The position numbers and the translations under genes were made by a program. A DNA stretch of 64,000 bases. Origin: Microbotryomycetes sp. JL201. Taxonomy: Eukaryota > Basidiomycota > Microbotryomycetes. This document shows positions 48,290 to 59,618 of the stretch, in pieces. Location of the stretch: positions 1-64,000 of the forward strand of contig JAQYUZ010000035.1 in assembly GCA_033819885.1 (NCBI GenBank), written 5' to 3'. Numbering within the stretch: position 1 is the stretch's first letter; every line of letters starts with the position of its first letter. The notes beneath the pieces were generated by a model that worked only from the letters and a program-made list of their open reading frames with translations, was not told the DNA's origin and did no database searches.

Positions 48290-51200
48290 TCAAGTACACC
48301 ACAACCTGCCCATGCCATCCGCACCAACGCTGATGATCCAAGGCTCGGTCGGATGCCATTTTGCATCGAGTACGCCCAAGCTGTCTTTGACTTGATGACC
48401 GTCCCTCAATACTTTCAGCGGTACGATCAGAGGGTTCGTCAACAAGTCGCTATACACGGTCGAGTGAAACACGTGAACGACACCATCGTCAGATGTCGAC
48501 AAGAACAACGGGTACCGAGGCGAAAATTGAACTTGACGAACGGCTCGCTGATGGTACCGAAGCGTCTTGTAAGGCGTAGAAGACAAGTCGAGGTCGTGCC
48601 ACACGACGCGACGGTCGTATGATCCTACGAGCACGTTGTCTGTGTAAGAGCGAGCGTGTGCGTACGCGAGTCAATCGGTCGGCTCAATCGTCAGTTCAAA
48701 AAGAGAGGCTAGACTCACCTCCTAGCGGATGCACGTCGATACTCGAGATCCACTTGACGCCAGGGTTGAGAGTTTTGACGAGCGCCTGCTTCATCAAGTC
48801 GTAGATCCTTACGTTGCGTTGAGTCTGCATCGCCAAGACATGCCAACACAAAGGGTTAGCGCTAACTGGACAAGTGATGAAACCACGGTACGGGCCGTGA
48901 ACTAACCGCGACGAGGAATTGCGGCCGTGAAGGGTGGAACAAGACTTTTTGCACCTCGCCTTTGAGTTTTGCAAAAGGCGCCTGAGTCTGATGCTTCGTC
49001 AACTGGTGAATCAAAACACTTCTCGCGCCAGCAGGTGCAGACACGGTTGCAAAGTAGTCACCGCGCCGGTGCCAAACGATTTGCTTCAGAGTCCCGGGCA
49101 CGTCAATGTCGACGAGTCGGCCGTGATAGTCGTCTGATGCGCCTGATGTTGCGGACGAACGAGGCTTTGACCAGTGAACGTCGACAGGCTGAACGTGCTT
49201 CTTGGCATTACCAGCATCGTCGGTCGACGCGGCCGTAAAACCAGCGAAAGCAAATTGCTTTGTGCGCGCTGCCATCGCGTCGGACAGCAACGGCAGTGGC
49301 GAGATCAGATGCACCTTGTGAGGCCTAAAAAGAGCCGTAGACCCGTCAGAGCATACTCGGAGACGTAGAGGAAAAAAGCTCTGCTCACGCTGCGGCTGCA
49401 AACAATGACTTGTCCTTGTCCGGACACCATTCGACGCCCGAGATTGGGCCGTCTGCCAGCTTCCACTTCATGGCGCACCTTCCGACGCTGCATTCCCACA
49501 ACCTCACTTCGCCGTCTTCTGCACCTGTGACAACCCACATGCCGGTCGGGTCGACCGACACGCATCTGACTTTGACACCGTTCGGATGAGGGTAGTCGAC
49601 CGACATCGTGGTCGGGAACGGTCTCAGCTCTTGAGGACTCGGTAGCTTGGGTATCAGCTCTGAAGCGTCCTTGATGTCGAGTTTCGGTCGTCTCCTCAGC
49701 ATCCTCGGAGCCAAGTACAGATCCAAACACCTCTCGAACCGCTCTTGAACAAAGTTTGGGTACGCTCCGACTTGGCGCAAACTGGAATGCTTCTTCGGTA
49801 CGACTTTGCCCTTTTTGTCTTCATCTTCGAGTTGGTCAAACTCTTCGATTTCGTCTCGAGTCCATAGATACTCTTCAGGCGGGTTGTACGATTCGGCGTG
49901 TCCAGGCAGCGTCATCTTTGGAGCCGGCATATGCATGGGGTGGGGAGCAGATGCCACGTCCGAAGTAGACCACAGGCCGTAGAACGGTGGCTTTTCGGAC
50001 TGAGATTTTGTTCCAGGTTTTCGAGGTACGATCCGGCCGCTGCGAATCGCTCTCACAATCTTCATGACCTACGTGGAGGGGAATTGCGCATCAGCTTTGC
50101 GAATCAAACACCGTTAAGGATAGCACGCGTGGCATGTACACGCACCTTTTTGTGTTCCCACTTTGAAGGCAGGAACCGACTCTTTGGCTCTGGTCGAGCA
50201 GACAACGGCATGTCGCGCACTTGAGACGTGAAATAAGGTATCGTAGACTCGTATCTGAGGGAATATGTACGATATCTGTCAGCTCCTTAGGCAGGCCAAA
50301 GTTGGAGATCGAGCACACTCACGGATCGTAATTTGAATCCGGATTTTCTGCCTTTGCCAACCTGTGGATCAGGTCGAGCTCTTCTTCTGTCAATTGAACG
50401 TTTTGTTGGTGCAGTTTGTCCTTGACGGTTGTCCATCCTCCTGCATCGTCCTCGACGCCTTCCAAAAACTTGTCGAGCTCGTCGCCTGTTGCGGGCCTCA
50501 TTATTTTTTTGCCTTCCATGTCGTATCCAATGTGAGGCAGGTCGTCGTACCAGTATGCTGGTACGTTGCCGACCCTGTTTGTCGTCTGTGGCGCCATTGG
50601 GTCATCGTCAGCATAAGAGAAGCGTAGCAGCTAGAGTAAACTGGAGCCCATTTTGATTTACCTCTTCGGTGCTGCTATCACTGCCATAGCCTCCGTCGAT
50701 TCCTTCTTCCCAATGCCACTTGTCTTGACCAGTCACGTCACTCTTGACAATCCTTCCTCTTTTCATATAATCCTTTGGCAGACTCTCGTCCCAGCTCGTT
50801 GACGGCGTCACGTCTTGGGCGGCCGCCGATCCGACGTCCGTCTCGTCAGGTTTGAAAGTGTTTCTTCTGATCAAAGAGTCGAGATCACTTTCGTTGTCTG
50901 AAGACGATTCACGCTCCTCGTCCTCGAGCTCTTGCAACAAGGCTCGTTCGTCTTCATCAGAGTCTTCAACGTCGTCGTCGTCGTCGTCTGTGCCATAGTC
51001 CTCACTATCGTCATCATCAACATTGACATCCAACTCTGGAAACTGTTCGTCATCCTCCTCGTCTGAAGCAAACTCGTCGTCGCGCTCGTTCGCGTCATTT
51101 TGATCGTGCTCATCGTCCTGTCCGACATCATCAATCTCGAGATTGCCCAATTGTTCATGACCTTGTTTATCATCTGCTTGACCATCCGAGGTCGTCGTCA

Positions 51201-51296
51201 AGCTCGAGCGTGAACGTTTCTTTGTCGTCGATCCGACATTGTTGCTCAACGCCGACGACAAAGACACCCTCGACGACCTGGCCGGGCGTGAACTCA
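48290..51296 (-). CDS. ERB1: Erb1/BOP1 ribosome-biogenesis WD40 protein
   Basis: Erb1 is part of the PeBoW complex (Nop7-Erb1-Ytm1) for 27S pre-rRNA processing in the nucleolus. The N-terminus from ATG 51294-51296 is basic, then strongly acidic ([20 protein letters not shown]). The BOP1N domain includes [29 protein letters not shown]-like sequence, [40 protein letters not shown] and [35 protein letters not shown] leads into the WD40 propeller ([59 protein letters not shown]-like). It ends [15 protein letters not shown], as in other Erb1 proteins. About seven introns. Confidence 0.92.
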
Positions 51297-51799
51297 TCCA
51301 AGCCCCTTTTTTTTTCTTCTCCTTGACCTTGTGTTTTTCGGCGCGAATGCCCCCCCGGTCTGGACTGTCGCTCGAGCTCACGAACCAAACGCTCAAAAAA
51401 CCGCAAAAGACGCAAAAGGTTCACGAGACCAGAATTCGCTCTTCTTTTTCCTCTCTGTTCTTTATTGTGCATAAAGGGCACTCTCAAAATTCACATGACC
51501 AGAACACTATTGCAATCAAGAGTTTCTTTATTCTCATGCAACGAATCCGAGCGAGGTCTTGCGTCGCTTCACCAGTCCCCTATGAATGCAACAGTGCCGC
51601 ACTAGGCCTCATGTGCCAGCACAAGAAAATACCCACCGGCGGGCACAGCACGCCACCGCGACCAACACTCAAGAAGGCGAGGAACGAGTAAAAGCGTTAC
51701 AAAGAAAGGCCGTCGGCGCCCCCCGAGTCCATTCCAACAAATGCAACAAGAAAAGGAAAATCTCTTAAAGAAGAGGAGAAAAGAGAAATATTCTTTTTC
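51297..51799. other. Spacer, ERB1 5' side / eS1 3' side
   Basis: 503 bp. It holds the ERB1 promoter (minus strand, reading away to the left) and the 3' UTR of the eS1 gene. Frames on the plus strand lack motifs. Nothing else seen. Confidence 0.35.
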
Positions 51800-53096
51800 T
51801 TAGACAGATGCAAGTGGTGTAGGCTCGACAAACTCCTTGGCAACCTTGACGCCAGAGTCCTCGGCTGCGACAGAGTCACCGTGCAGCTCCAAGAGCTTGC
51901 CCAAGTCAAACTTGGGTGCCTTGACAAGCTTGACCTGCAGAGAATCAAGACCGTCAATGCCAGGAAAGAAACAACACAAGAGGGGCGGGGCAGGAGCTCA
52001 CCTTTCGGACGTAGCAGTTTTGCAGAGGGTAGACAGACTGCGACTGCTTCTCGATCTCTCGGCCAATGACCTCGGGAATGAGTTTTTGAACGAGCTGCTT
52101 CAAGTCGCACGACGAAGCCTCGCGGGCCATCGTGTCGAGCATGATGCGTCGGATTTGACGAACCTGAGACGACTTTGCGTACGTCGTCTTCTTGACCTGG
52201 TTCGGGCGCTTCTTGGTGAAGCCAATGGCAAACATGCGCAACAGGTAGCCGTCGGTTGTCTTGACCTCGATGTGGGCCTCGATCAACGTTTGCCACTTGC
52301 GGACGAGCGAGCGCAACTTGTCCGACGTAAAGTCCATGCCGTAAAAGTTGGTCAAGCAGTTCTTGCCCTGCACCTCGTCGACGCGCAACTTCATCTTGCG
52401 GAAGGTGTCCTCAGAGTCCTTGTTCAAGTCGCCGAGCGACAACTCGATGACACGGCCCTTGAGCGAGTCGTTGGCGTTCTCTGTAAAGTAGCAAGAATGT
52501 GAGTATGTGCGTCTTTGTGTCGCGTGATCGAACGGCGCAAACGTACTCAGGCCAGACGAGCGGTTGACGAGCGTCTTGCCGGCGTTGCGCGTGTCAAACA
52601 TGGACGGTGCCTTGACATCGTACCAGTCCTTGCGCGTGAACGGGTCGACCACACGCTTCTTGATGCCCTTCTTTCCCTTTGAGAGACGCTTGTTCTTCCC
52701 GACAGCTGCACGGAGCGACACAAAGGCCGTACAAGTCAGCAGATGTCTGTAATAGAGCATGATGTATCATTCAATTGATGATGCAGCTGGATCGCCATGT
52801 CGTCGCAATAGTCGCCGCCCGTCGATTGGCTCGTGCCCGCTTGCCCACTCGCTCGTGTACGTTGCCAGGTCTAGCTGCGACGGCACAGAAGACGTCCAAC
52901 GCAAACTTTATCGTCCAGTTTTCACCAGGCTGTGTGCTAGAGACGTCCAGTCGTTGTCGTCGTGTTGCTAGAGGACCTTCGTCCAAGTTTTCCACCTCGT
53001 TGTCCGACCAGAGTTCATCACCAGCGGGCGCAACGACATTGCAGAAGCATCCAGCTGCACCAAGAATTGTTGAGGACCAAGTGTCGACTTACCCAT
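51800..53096 (-). CDS. RPS1: Cytosolic 40S ribosomal protein eS1 (S3a/Rps1)
   Basis: eS1 is a small-subunit protein near the mRNA exit channel. Coding exon 1 is only ATGG (53093-53096). A 387-bp intron (52706-53092, GTAAGT donor) joins it to CTGTCGGG, giving [20 protein letters not shown], the universal N-terminus. Next: [20 protein letters not shown], then an intron, [78 protein letters not shown] and [21 protein letters not shown] last intron leads to [20 protein letters not shown] and the end PTPLASV at 51800-51802. Codon use is strongly C-ending, as expected for high expression. The long first intron may carry regulatory sequence. Confidence 0.95.
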
Positions 53097-53502
53097 GATG
53101 AACAAGCAAGGGGTGGTTTCTTGACACGAAGAGACGAGGTAAAAGCTGACGGCGCACCGCTCAGGGGCCGCCCGCCCTCGGTGCTGCGGGCCCAAAGCGC
53201 CGCGCGCTCGCCAGAGGGGGGAGAGCAGGGGCACGGATATTAAAGAATACGAGTCATGGCACAGTCACGTGTTGAGGGCAGAATGCAATACATGGTGGCG
53301 AAAACAGACGTGGCATCGAATCGTTCTTCACAGAGGGCTCACTTGGCTTGAGACTTGTAACGAAACACACACATAACCTTTAAGCGAGGGCCACTCTACG
53401 TGACGCCGAACCTGGCTTGCGATTGCGCGCGATCCCGGCAGTGCTATCGCCAATCAACATGGCAAGCACACTTTCCTGAGGCTATACAGCAGAAGACATG
53501 AC
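53097..53502. promoter_or_regulatory. Divergent promoter region, eS1 / CUE gene
   Basis: 406 bp between the eS1 start (minus) and the CUE-domain gene (plus). GC-rich near eS1, with a G-run near 53213-53222. No TATA box, tRNA or snoRNA recognised. Confidence 0.4.
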
Positions 53503-54542
53503 ATGAAGCTGACTCAAGTCGCCCACTCGCGCCCTCAATGTGTTCAGGACGACGCTGTGGGTTGGATCGTGGCGCTCGGGCTTTGTTGGTTCGCCTACAG
53601 GCTCATCTTCGGTCAGGCTTTTCGTCACATACACTGTACTCTCTCGGTCTGACCGGAGTTGCGCGTCACTGGGACCCGTCCTTTGGACTACAGGCACGTC
53701 ATCGTCTCATTCAGCGTCAAGAGCAGCGTCAACACCAGGCACAACAAGGTCCAACGTACCTCAATCCTCGATCGATCAGATCTTGACCATGTTTCCCGGT
53801 ATTCCGAGTCGAAATGTCAGGTTCGCTCTCGAACAATCTAGAGGAAACGTTCAAACTGTCGTAGAGAGGGCTCTCAGGGATGGAACTTTACCAGAGGTGA
53901 ATCGGCTTCATGACCTTCCTTCAACGTCTTGCTCGGCTTGCCTCTGAGCAGGATGCGAGATTCTCTTTGGTTCCCGGTTTGAGGGTGTGTGTGGCGGATC
54001 GAGTACTGACAACGGGTCATTGTAACATGTTTCTTCAGCCACCTGCAAGCTTCTTTCCACAAGAGAACGCTTCAACCATGACCCAGCCCGGCGCCACTGG
54101 GAGTCAACGCGACAATGGCACATTAGCGGCAACGTCGGGTTCCACGACGTCGACAACGACGACAAGGCCGACTACGCCTTCGAGTTTGATCAAGAGGTTA
54201 GGCTTACAAGACAGGATAGATCAAGAGTTCACACCCGTGCCGCGGGCCATCGACGTTAAAGGCAAGGGCAAGGCTGTAGACGAAATTGGTGAGGATGACG
54301 AATCGTCATCAACAAGCAAGGTCCAGACGACAACCACAAACAAGACGGGTTGGCAAACTAGTGCTCAAGCAAGAGAACAAAGCTTGAAAGAAAGGAAGGC
54401 GAAAATGGTCTTGGAGGCGAGGAGGTCAGTTTAACTGTCGTTTGTTGAACGCGAACCGTATTGACAGCATCTTTTCCTCGTTTGGGCGTGATTGTATAGA
54501 AAATTGTTGGAAAAGGAACAAAGGACAAAAGCAGAACGGTAA
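53503..54542 (+). CDS. Cue1-like ER membrane CUE-domain protein
   Basis: Yeast Cue1 anchors and activates Ubc7 in ER-associated degradation. The model begins MKLTQVAHSRPQCVQDDAVG and has one N-terminal membrane span (WIVALGLCWFAYRLIFG). An intron leads to a Ser/Thr linker, then the CUE domain: SSIDQILTMFPGIPSRNVRF, ALEQSRGNVQTVVERALRDG (MFP and the C-terminal di-leucine-like end fit CUE). After another intron comes a Ser/Thr-rich region, SSLIKRLGLQDRIDQEF, and a charged C-terminal helix (SLKERKAKMVLEARRKLLEK) reminiscent of the Ubc7-binding end of Cue1. Ends at 54542 (TAA). Assignment to Cue1 rests on domain order, not on close identity. Confidence 0.75.
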
Positions 54543-54646
54543 ACCCGGTCGTGCGTTGATGATGAAATGAACGAATGCAAAGACCAAACGATCTATCGGC
54601 TCTATTACCTTGTATGCAGACACGCGTGATGAGCAACCGTTCTATA

Positions 54647-56004
54647 CTAAATAATTCCCTGCGCGACTGCGTATTCGGCCTGTCCAAAAAAGAATGGCGT
54701 CAGAACTATGAGGAGGAACAAGCCGAGAAAGGTTTCAAACTCACATTGATGATGGAGCTCGTGGCGGCACCGATACTGACATTATTACTCAACACGACAA
54801 ACTTGATGTCCAACACGGGACACTCCCTGACCCTGCCCACGTTGCAACCTGCACCGTTTTGAAAGTACCTGTCCAACCTCGGCTGAGGTCTGTCTGGCTC
54901 TTCGTGAACAAAGCAAGCTTGCTCAGGAGCAGAAGGGCAACCTGATAATTGAGCTTGGCTTTGAAAGTCTCTCAACGCTTGAACGACTTGATCTGTTGAT
55001 GGGCTCGGTCGGTTTTTAAACTTGAGAGAAACGCATTCCAAGTGTCCATCGATGACGGGTACCCTGTTGCATTGGGCAGACACTTTCATAGGAGAAGTCG
55101 AATGCAAGTCGAACAAAGTCTTGTCCTCGGACAAGCCTCCTAGAATTTTTGACAGCTCCCACTCGATCTTTTCTTCTTCGCCACCGATGTATGGTACGAC
55201 ATTGTCCAAAATGTCGAGTGATGCGACTCCAGGGTATCCTGCTCCTGAAATGGCTTGCATGGTCGTGACCATGACCGTCTCGAGTGGTCCGAACGCCTGT
55301 TCGAGCGCGTACAATGGAATTGCGATGCCTGTCGTCGAGCAGTTGGCGTTGGTTACGATGAAGCCTTTTTCAAGAGACAGTTGTTTCTTCTGGTGCGCTA
55401 ATATGTCAAAGTGAGACAAGTTGACGAGTGGTACGACGAGCGGGCAAAGAGGGTCTCTTCGATAGTTGCTCGCGTTTGAAAACACCTTGAGTTCAGCGAG
55501 TCGGAAAGCATGTTCTACGGACGATAGCATGTGTACAATAGCGATTGTCAGTCAGGTCAACGTGGGATGCCGCGGCGTGCGGGCCGCTTGCGGATGGGAC
55601 AAGCCAAGACTGACCGACATCGCCCGCGACGCTCGAGTCCAGTCCGGAAAACACGACATCGCAGTCTGTGAAATGCCGAGGTTCGCACGTGTTGACAGGC
55701 ATTTGCCTGACGCACTCGGGCACAGGCACAGGCTGCTTCCACTTTGTCGCTTGGACGTATGCCTGCCCTGCCGAGCGTGACGATGCGCCGAGTGCATGGA
55801 TGCGAAAGTAGGGATGTGTCGACAACAAGACAATGAACCTGTGCGATCGTCACACGCGGCGACAAACGAAGCGGACATGAGAGCGCGCGTATGCGCATGA
55901 GTCAAGCAATCAAACCTGGACATGACACACGTGACTGACCGTTGTCCGACCGTACCCGTAGCGCCCAAGATGCCGACTTTGACCTCTCGCTGCGTCGACG
56001 ACAT
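54647..56004 (-). CDS. HOM2: Aspartate-semialdehyde dehydrogenase
   Basis: Hom2 reduces aspartyl phosphate to aspartate semialdehyde for Met/Thr synthesis in the cytosol. From ATG 56002-56004: MSSTQREVKVGILGATGTVG, the NADP-binding P-loop GATGTVGQR. Exon 2: VLLSTHPYFRIHALGASSRS and CDVVFSGLDSSVAGDV. Exon 3: EHAFRLAELKVFSNASNYRR, LVVPLVNLSHFDIL, the active-site Cys in GFIVTNANCSTTG, TTMQAISGAGYPGVASLDI and NRVPVIDGHLECVSL. The unspliced frame ends in an unrelated tail; removing the 3' intron (donor after SIIN) gives AEYAVAQGII with stop at 54647-54649, the family's usual C-terminus. Length about 365 aa, as in yeast. Confidence 0.93.
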
Positions 56005-56149
56005 TCTGGCGGGACTGCCTGTGTTGAAGCGGAGGCAGGGACCCAAACTGCTTTCGCGCGCCGTTGCCCCGTCCAGTCACGTGCTTCAATATCGATGAAA
56101 AGTAAATTGCACCGAGTCCCGACCTCCAAAGATCTACCAGGGAGCACCT

Positions 56150-56979
56150 TCAGTCCAACCGGACAATGCTATCGACAATCATGAACCAAATATCAAGCAA
56201 CCGAGCCAAGTGCGTGGGCACGTCGTGAGCGCCATCTTCTGGAAATGTTTGACTATCGCACACGTCCTTGATGATGGCCCGCGTCTCGCAAGGATGCAAG
56301 AACCAAGCTGGCTCGCCAGTCACGGGGTGATCGCCCTGAGACAAAAACGGCATTCGCTCGTCATGACGTGCAAGAGTCGAGAACGGGTATGATGCCGCGT
56401 CGGGCGATACTTTGACTATGTCGGACCGGTACAGCATGTCTTGAAGCGAAAGAGGTGCACCAGCTGATCGAGACGACGAGCAGAGTGGCGTCAGTCGTGA
56501 ACGACCAGCTCGTCAAGAAGCTCTGAGCATGCCGTACAGGTTTTGAATGCCTGAATGTACAAGACTGGCACTTGGTAGGTTGCCGACCAGCACGCAGACA
56601 GGTTGACGGTCGCTTCTTCGAGTGAATGGCTGTTGTCGATCGCCCCAATGTCGTTCTCGACTTCAGTCTGGATCATCTGGCAGTACTCTGATGCCAATGA
56701 CGCGTTCGCCTCCGTGTCTGCGTGTGTATACAGTCGTCGTTTGGCGCGTTTGACAAGGCAACCGTTTTCGGTCAGGATCTGCGCGTGTTCGAGTCAGACG
56801 AGGTGCAATGTGTCCACTGAGCTGACAAGTTGCACGTACCGGATGGATGCGCCATTGCCAGGCATCACGTCGCGTTGAGAGAGTGCTCAACTCATCTCGT
56901 TGGAACGTGTGCGATCTCGTGGTCGCTCCGAGCCACTCGTCGCACGCTTGGGCGAACTGGGCGCGGGAGAGGTGCTCCA
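56150..56979 (-). CDS. ATG10: Atg10-like E2 enzyme for Atg12-Atg5 conjugation
   Basis: Atg10 transfers Atg12 to Atg5 in autophagy. Visible exons give EHLSRAQFAQACDEWLGATT, DAWQWRIHP, then an acidic helix region (TEVENDIGAIDNSHSLEEA), the core strand YQVPVLYIQAF, GAPLSLQDMLYRSDIVKV, and the catalytic block FLSQGDHPVTGEPAWFLHPC with the HPC cysteine, followed by ETRAIIKDVCD. The C-terminus is a hydrophobic helix (LARLLDIWFMIVDSIVRLD). No in-frame ATG precedes the first block. A candidate acceptor ACAG lies directly before TGGAGCAC (exon start 56979), so the ATG may be split A|TG across an upstream intron; the first exon is not identified. Two or three introns. Confidence 0.78.
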
Positions 56980-57157
56980 CTGTTCCTACGAAGTCAAGAC
57001 TGGGACTGTCCGCTCGTGTTTGGCGCAGTCTGGCGTTCAAAAACCCACCTTCGGCTGCCGGGTGCCGATTGCCGCCCGGGCCGGGGCCAGCTCAGTCTCT
57101 GGGGTTTCCTCGCCTGCTCTTCTCTCCTTCTCCACACAGCACTAGCTTTCCGCACAA

Positions 57158-59450
57158 AGTGAGTCAGCAAGCCATGATTGCAGTTTGTTCTGTTTTGCTG
57201 ATAACCCAACAGTGGCTGCCCACCCCGTTACCGAATTCGTCTCGCCGTCGTGAGTCTCGTCTCGTCTCGTCTCGTCGCGACCCCCACATTTGCCACGCCC
57301 TCGCCATCGCCCGCATGATGACCGCGCATGCGCTGACTCGGATACCGCTTGCTCATGACATGACAGCGCCTGGTCGTTGATCGAGCCGAGGTTCTCGCAA
57401 TTCGCAAAAGACAAGCTCGCTGTCTTGTGCAAGTTTGTCGACGTGAGTCCCGCTGCTGACGATCGTCACTCTCAAGAAACGACGACGGGTCAGGCTGACT
57501 CGACATTTAACCTCTCTGCCGCTCATCACATGCACAGGAGGAATGCTTGCCAGCAGAGGCAACATACTGGGCCCAGGTCTCAACCGACCCGGCGTACCGC
57601 TGGAAGTCTGAGCCAGCCATCATGGAAGAACTCAAGGAAAAGGCCAAGCAGCTCGGCTTGTGGAACTTGTTCTTGTCAAAGGAACATTGTCAGTCGTCCA
57701 CCCGCGTCTCTGTTCGAGCCTCAGCCGTCGGCTTCTGACACGGGTCTGTGTCCCTCCCCGCTCGCAAACAGACCCTGACGTTGGTGTGCCCTTGACAAAC
57801 CTCGAGTACTCTGTCATGGCAGAGGTCATGGGACGCGTGAGTCTGGCTCCCCCCGTTTGACAAACAAGCGAACGAGGCAGATAAAGATCCTGGGCGCTCG
57901 CTTACCCCCTGCGATGTGGCTGGCGATGTAGGCTCCCAAGATCGCACCCGAGGCGTGCAATTGCTCCGCGCCCGACACTGGCAATATGGGTACGCTGACG
58001 GCGGGGGGCTGTCATCTGAAAACATTGCCTGAACGAAATACTCATGTTCACTCCCCGACTCGCAGAGGTGCTTGCGCGCTACGGCACTCAGGCTCAGAAG
58101 GACAAGTGGCTCAAGCCGTTGCTCGAAGGCAAGCGCCGTTCCGCATTCGCCATGACCGAAAAGGGCGTTGCCTCGTCAGAGTCAGTTTCCATTCGAGTCT
58201 GCCTTCGGGCTCTGGCCAAACTGAAATCCTGCGTTTACGTGCAGCGCGACCAACATTCGCACGTCAATTCGCAAGGAAGGCAACGAAATTGTGATCAATG
58301 GTCACAAGTGGTGGATCTCTGGCGCTGGAGACCCACGCTGCTTTGTTCACCTGCTGATGGGAAAGAGGTGCGCTTCCCGATTCACGAGTTTGAACGACAA
58401 CGTCCGAGGAATGAGCAATGTTGTTGACGCGAGCAATTCTATCGACAGTGACACTTCTGCTTCAAAACATCAGCAGCAGAGTATGGTCATCATCCCCGCC
58501 AATGCCAAAGGTGTCAAGATTGTTCGCCCGATGCACGTCGTAAGCCTGGCCTGCGCGTTCTCGTCATGACACGTCGTGAACTTGATCGCTCACATGAACC
58601 AATGTTCTAGTTTGGTTTCGACGAAGCTCCAGAAGGCCACATGGAGATCATCTACGACAATGTGCGCGTGCCACTCGAGAACTTGATCGGTGGCTGGGGC
58701 CGCGGCTTTGAAATCATCCAGGGTCGTCTCGGACCTGGTCGTATCCACCACTGGCAAGTCATTTGAGCGTTAAATGTGCAAACATCAACAGTGAAGGGGG
58801 CTGACTTTGGACTCGTGGTGGCGGGTTATCTCTGCTCAGCATGCGCTCAATCGGCATCGCTTCACGTGCGCTCGAGCTGATGCTCATGCGAGTCACCGAC
58901 CCAGCTCGCGTCACGTTCGGCAAACAATTGTACCAACACGGTACTGTTGTTGCCGAGATCGCCAAATCTCGCATGGACATTGATCAAGCTCGAATGATGG
59001 TCTTGTCTGCGGCTCATCAAATTGATTTGGTCAGGGCCAAAGGAGCCATGAAAGACATTGGTATGGCCAAGGCTATCGTGCCTAGAATGGTCGGAGAAGT
59101 CATCGACAGGGCTATGCAAGTTCATGGCGCCGAGGGTATCTGCCGTGAGTCGAATTGTTGCGCAAGCAAAGTTTCAGCGACAAGGTTCCGAGCTGACGGT
59201 CTTGAACTTGGGCGCAATGCGTGCAGAGGATCAACCTCTGGCTTTCATGTGGGCGGCCATCCGAACCTTGCGTTTCGCCGATGGACCGGACGAGGTCCAC
59301 ATTCAACAGATTGGCTTGAAAGAGTTGAAAGAAGCTCCTAGGCTGCATGCCAAGCGTGAACAAACCAGACGCAAAGAGGAAGAGTTGTTGCGCAAGGCAG
59401 GCAAGTACGACGAGTGGAGTCTCCGACAAGGTTTCAAAAGCAGACTTTGA
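57158..59450 (+). CDS. Acyl-CoA dehydrogenase (ACAD10/11-like)
   Basis: FAD-dependent alpha,beta-dehydrogenation of acyl-CoAs, probably in mitochondria or peroxisomes. The start codon seems split: A at 57158, a 54-bp GT-AG intron (57159-57212), TG at 57213-57214, then GCTGCCCAC. This gives [13 protein letters not shown] and, after intron 2, [19 protein letters not shown]. Then [59 protein letters not shown]-like sequence, [16 protein letters not shown] (FAD-binding), [58 protein letters not shown], and [20 protein letters not shown]. The C-terminal exon has [20 protein letters not shown]. Nine or so introns. No kinase-like N-terminal domain as in animal ACAD10/11. Confidence 0.88.
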
Positions 59451-59618
59451 GCTTCTAATGTAGTGCTAGTGGCTCTGAGTTGTGCGGGATCCATTGCAAA
59501 AAAAAACCAAAAAAAATCGGTGTCACGTGCTTCTTGGATGGTTTGCTGCGCGGCAGAGTTGCTCCGGGTTTGCGCGGTGCTTTATCTTCGTCTCTGCTGG
59601 TCCCAAACACGTGCACGA

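Noticed and set aside
52706-53092. C/D-box snoRNA inside the eS1 intron
   Set aside because: A box-C-like GTGATGA is present on the minus strand, but no CTGA box D follows at a suitable distance.
57243-57275. GTCTC repeat as a mobile-element end
   Set aside because: It is a simple five-base repeat within intron 2 of the ACAD gene with no terminal repeats nearby.
57172-57380. ATG at 57172 as the ACAD start
   Set aside because: That ATG sits inside the predicted intron and its frame ends without joining the dehydrogenase sequence.
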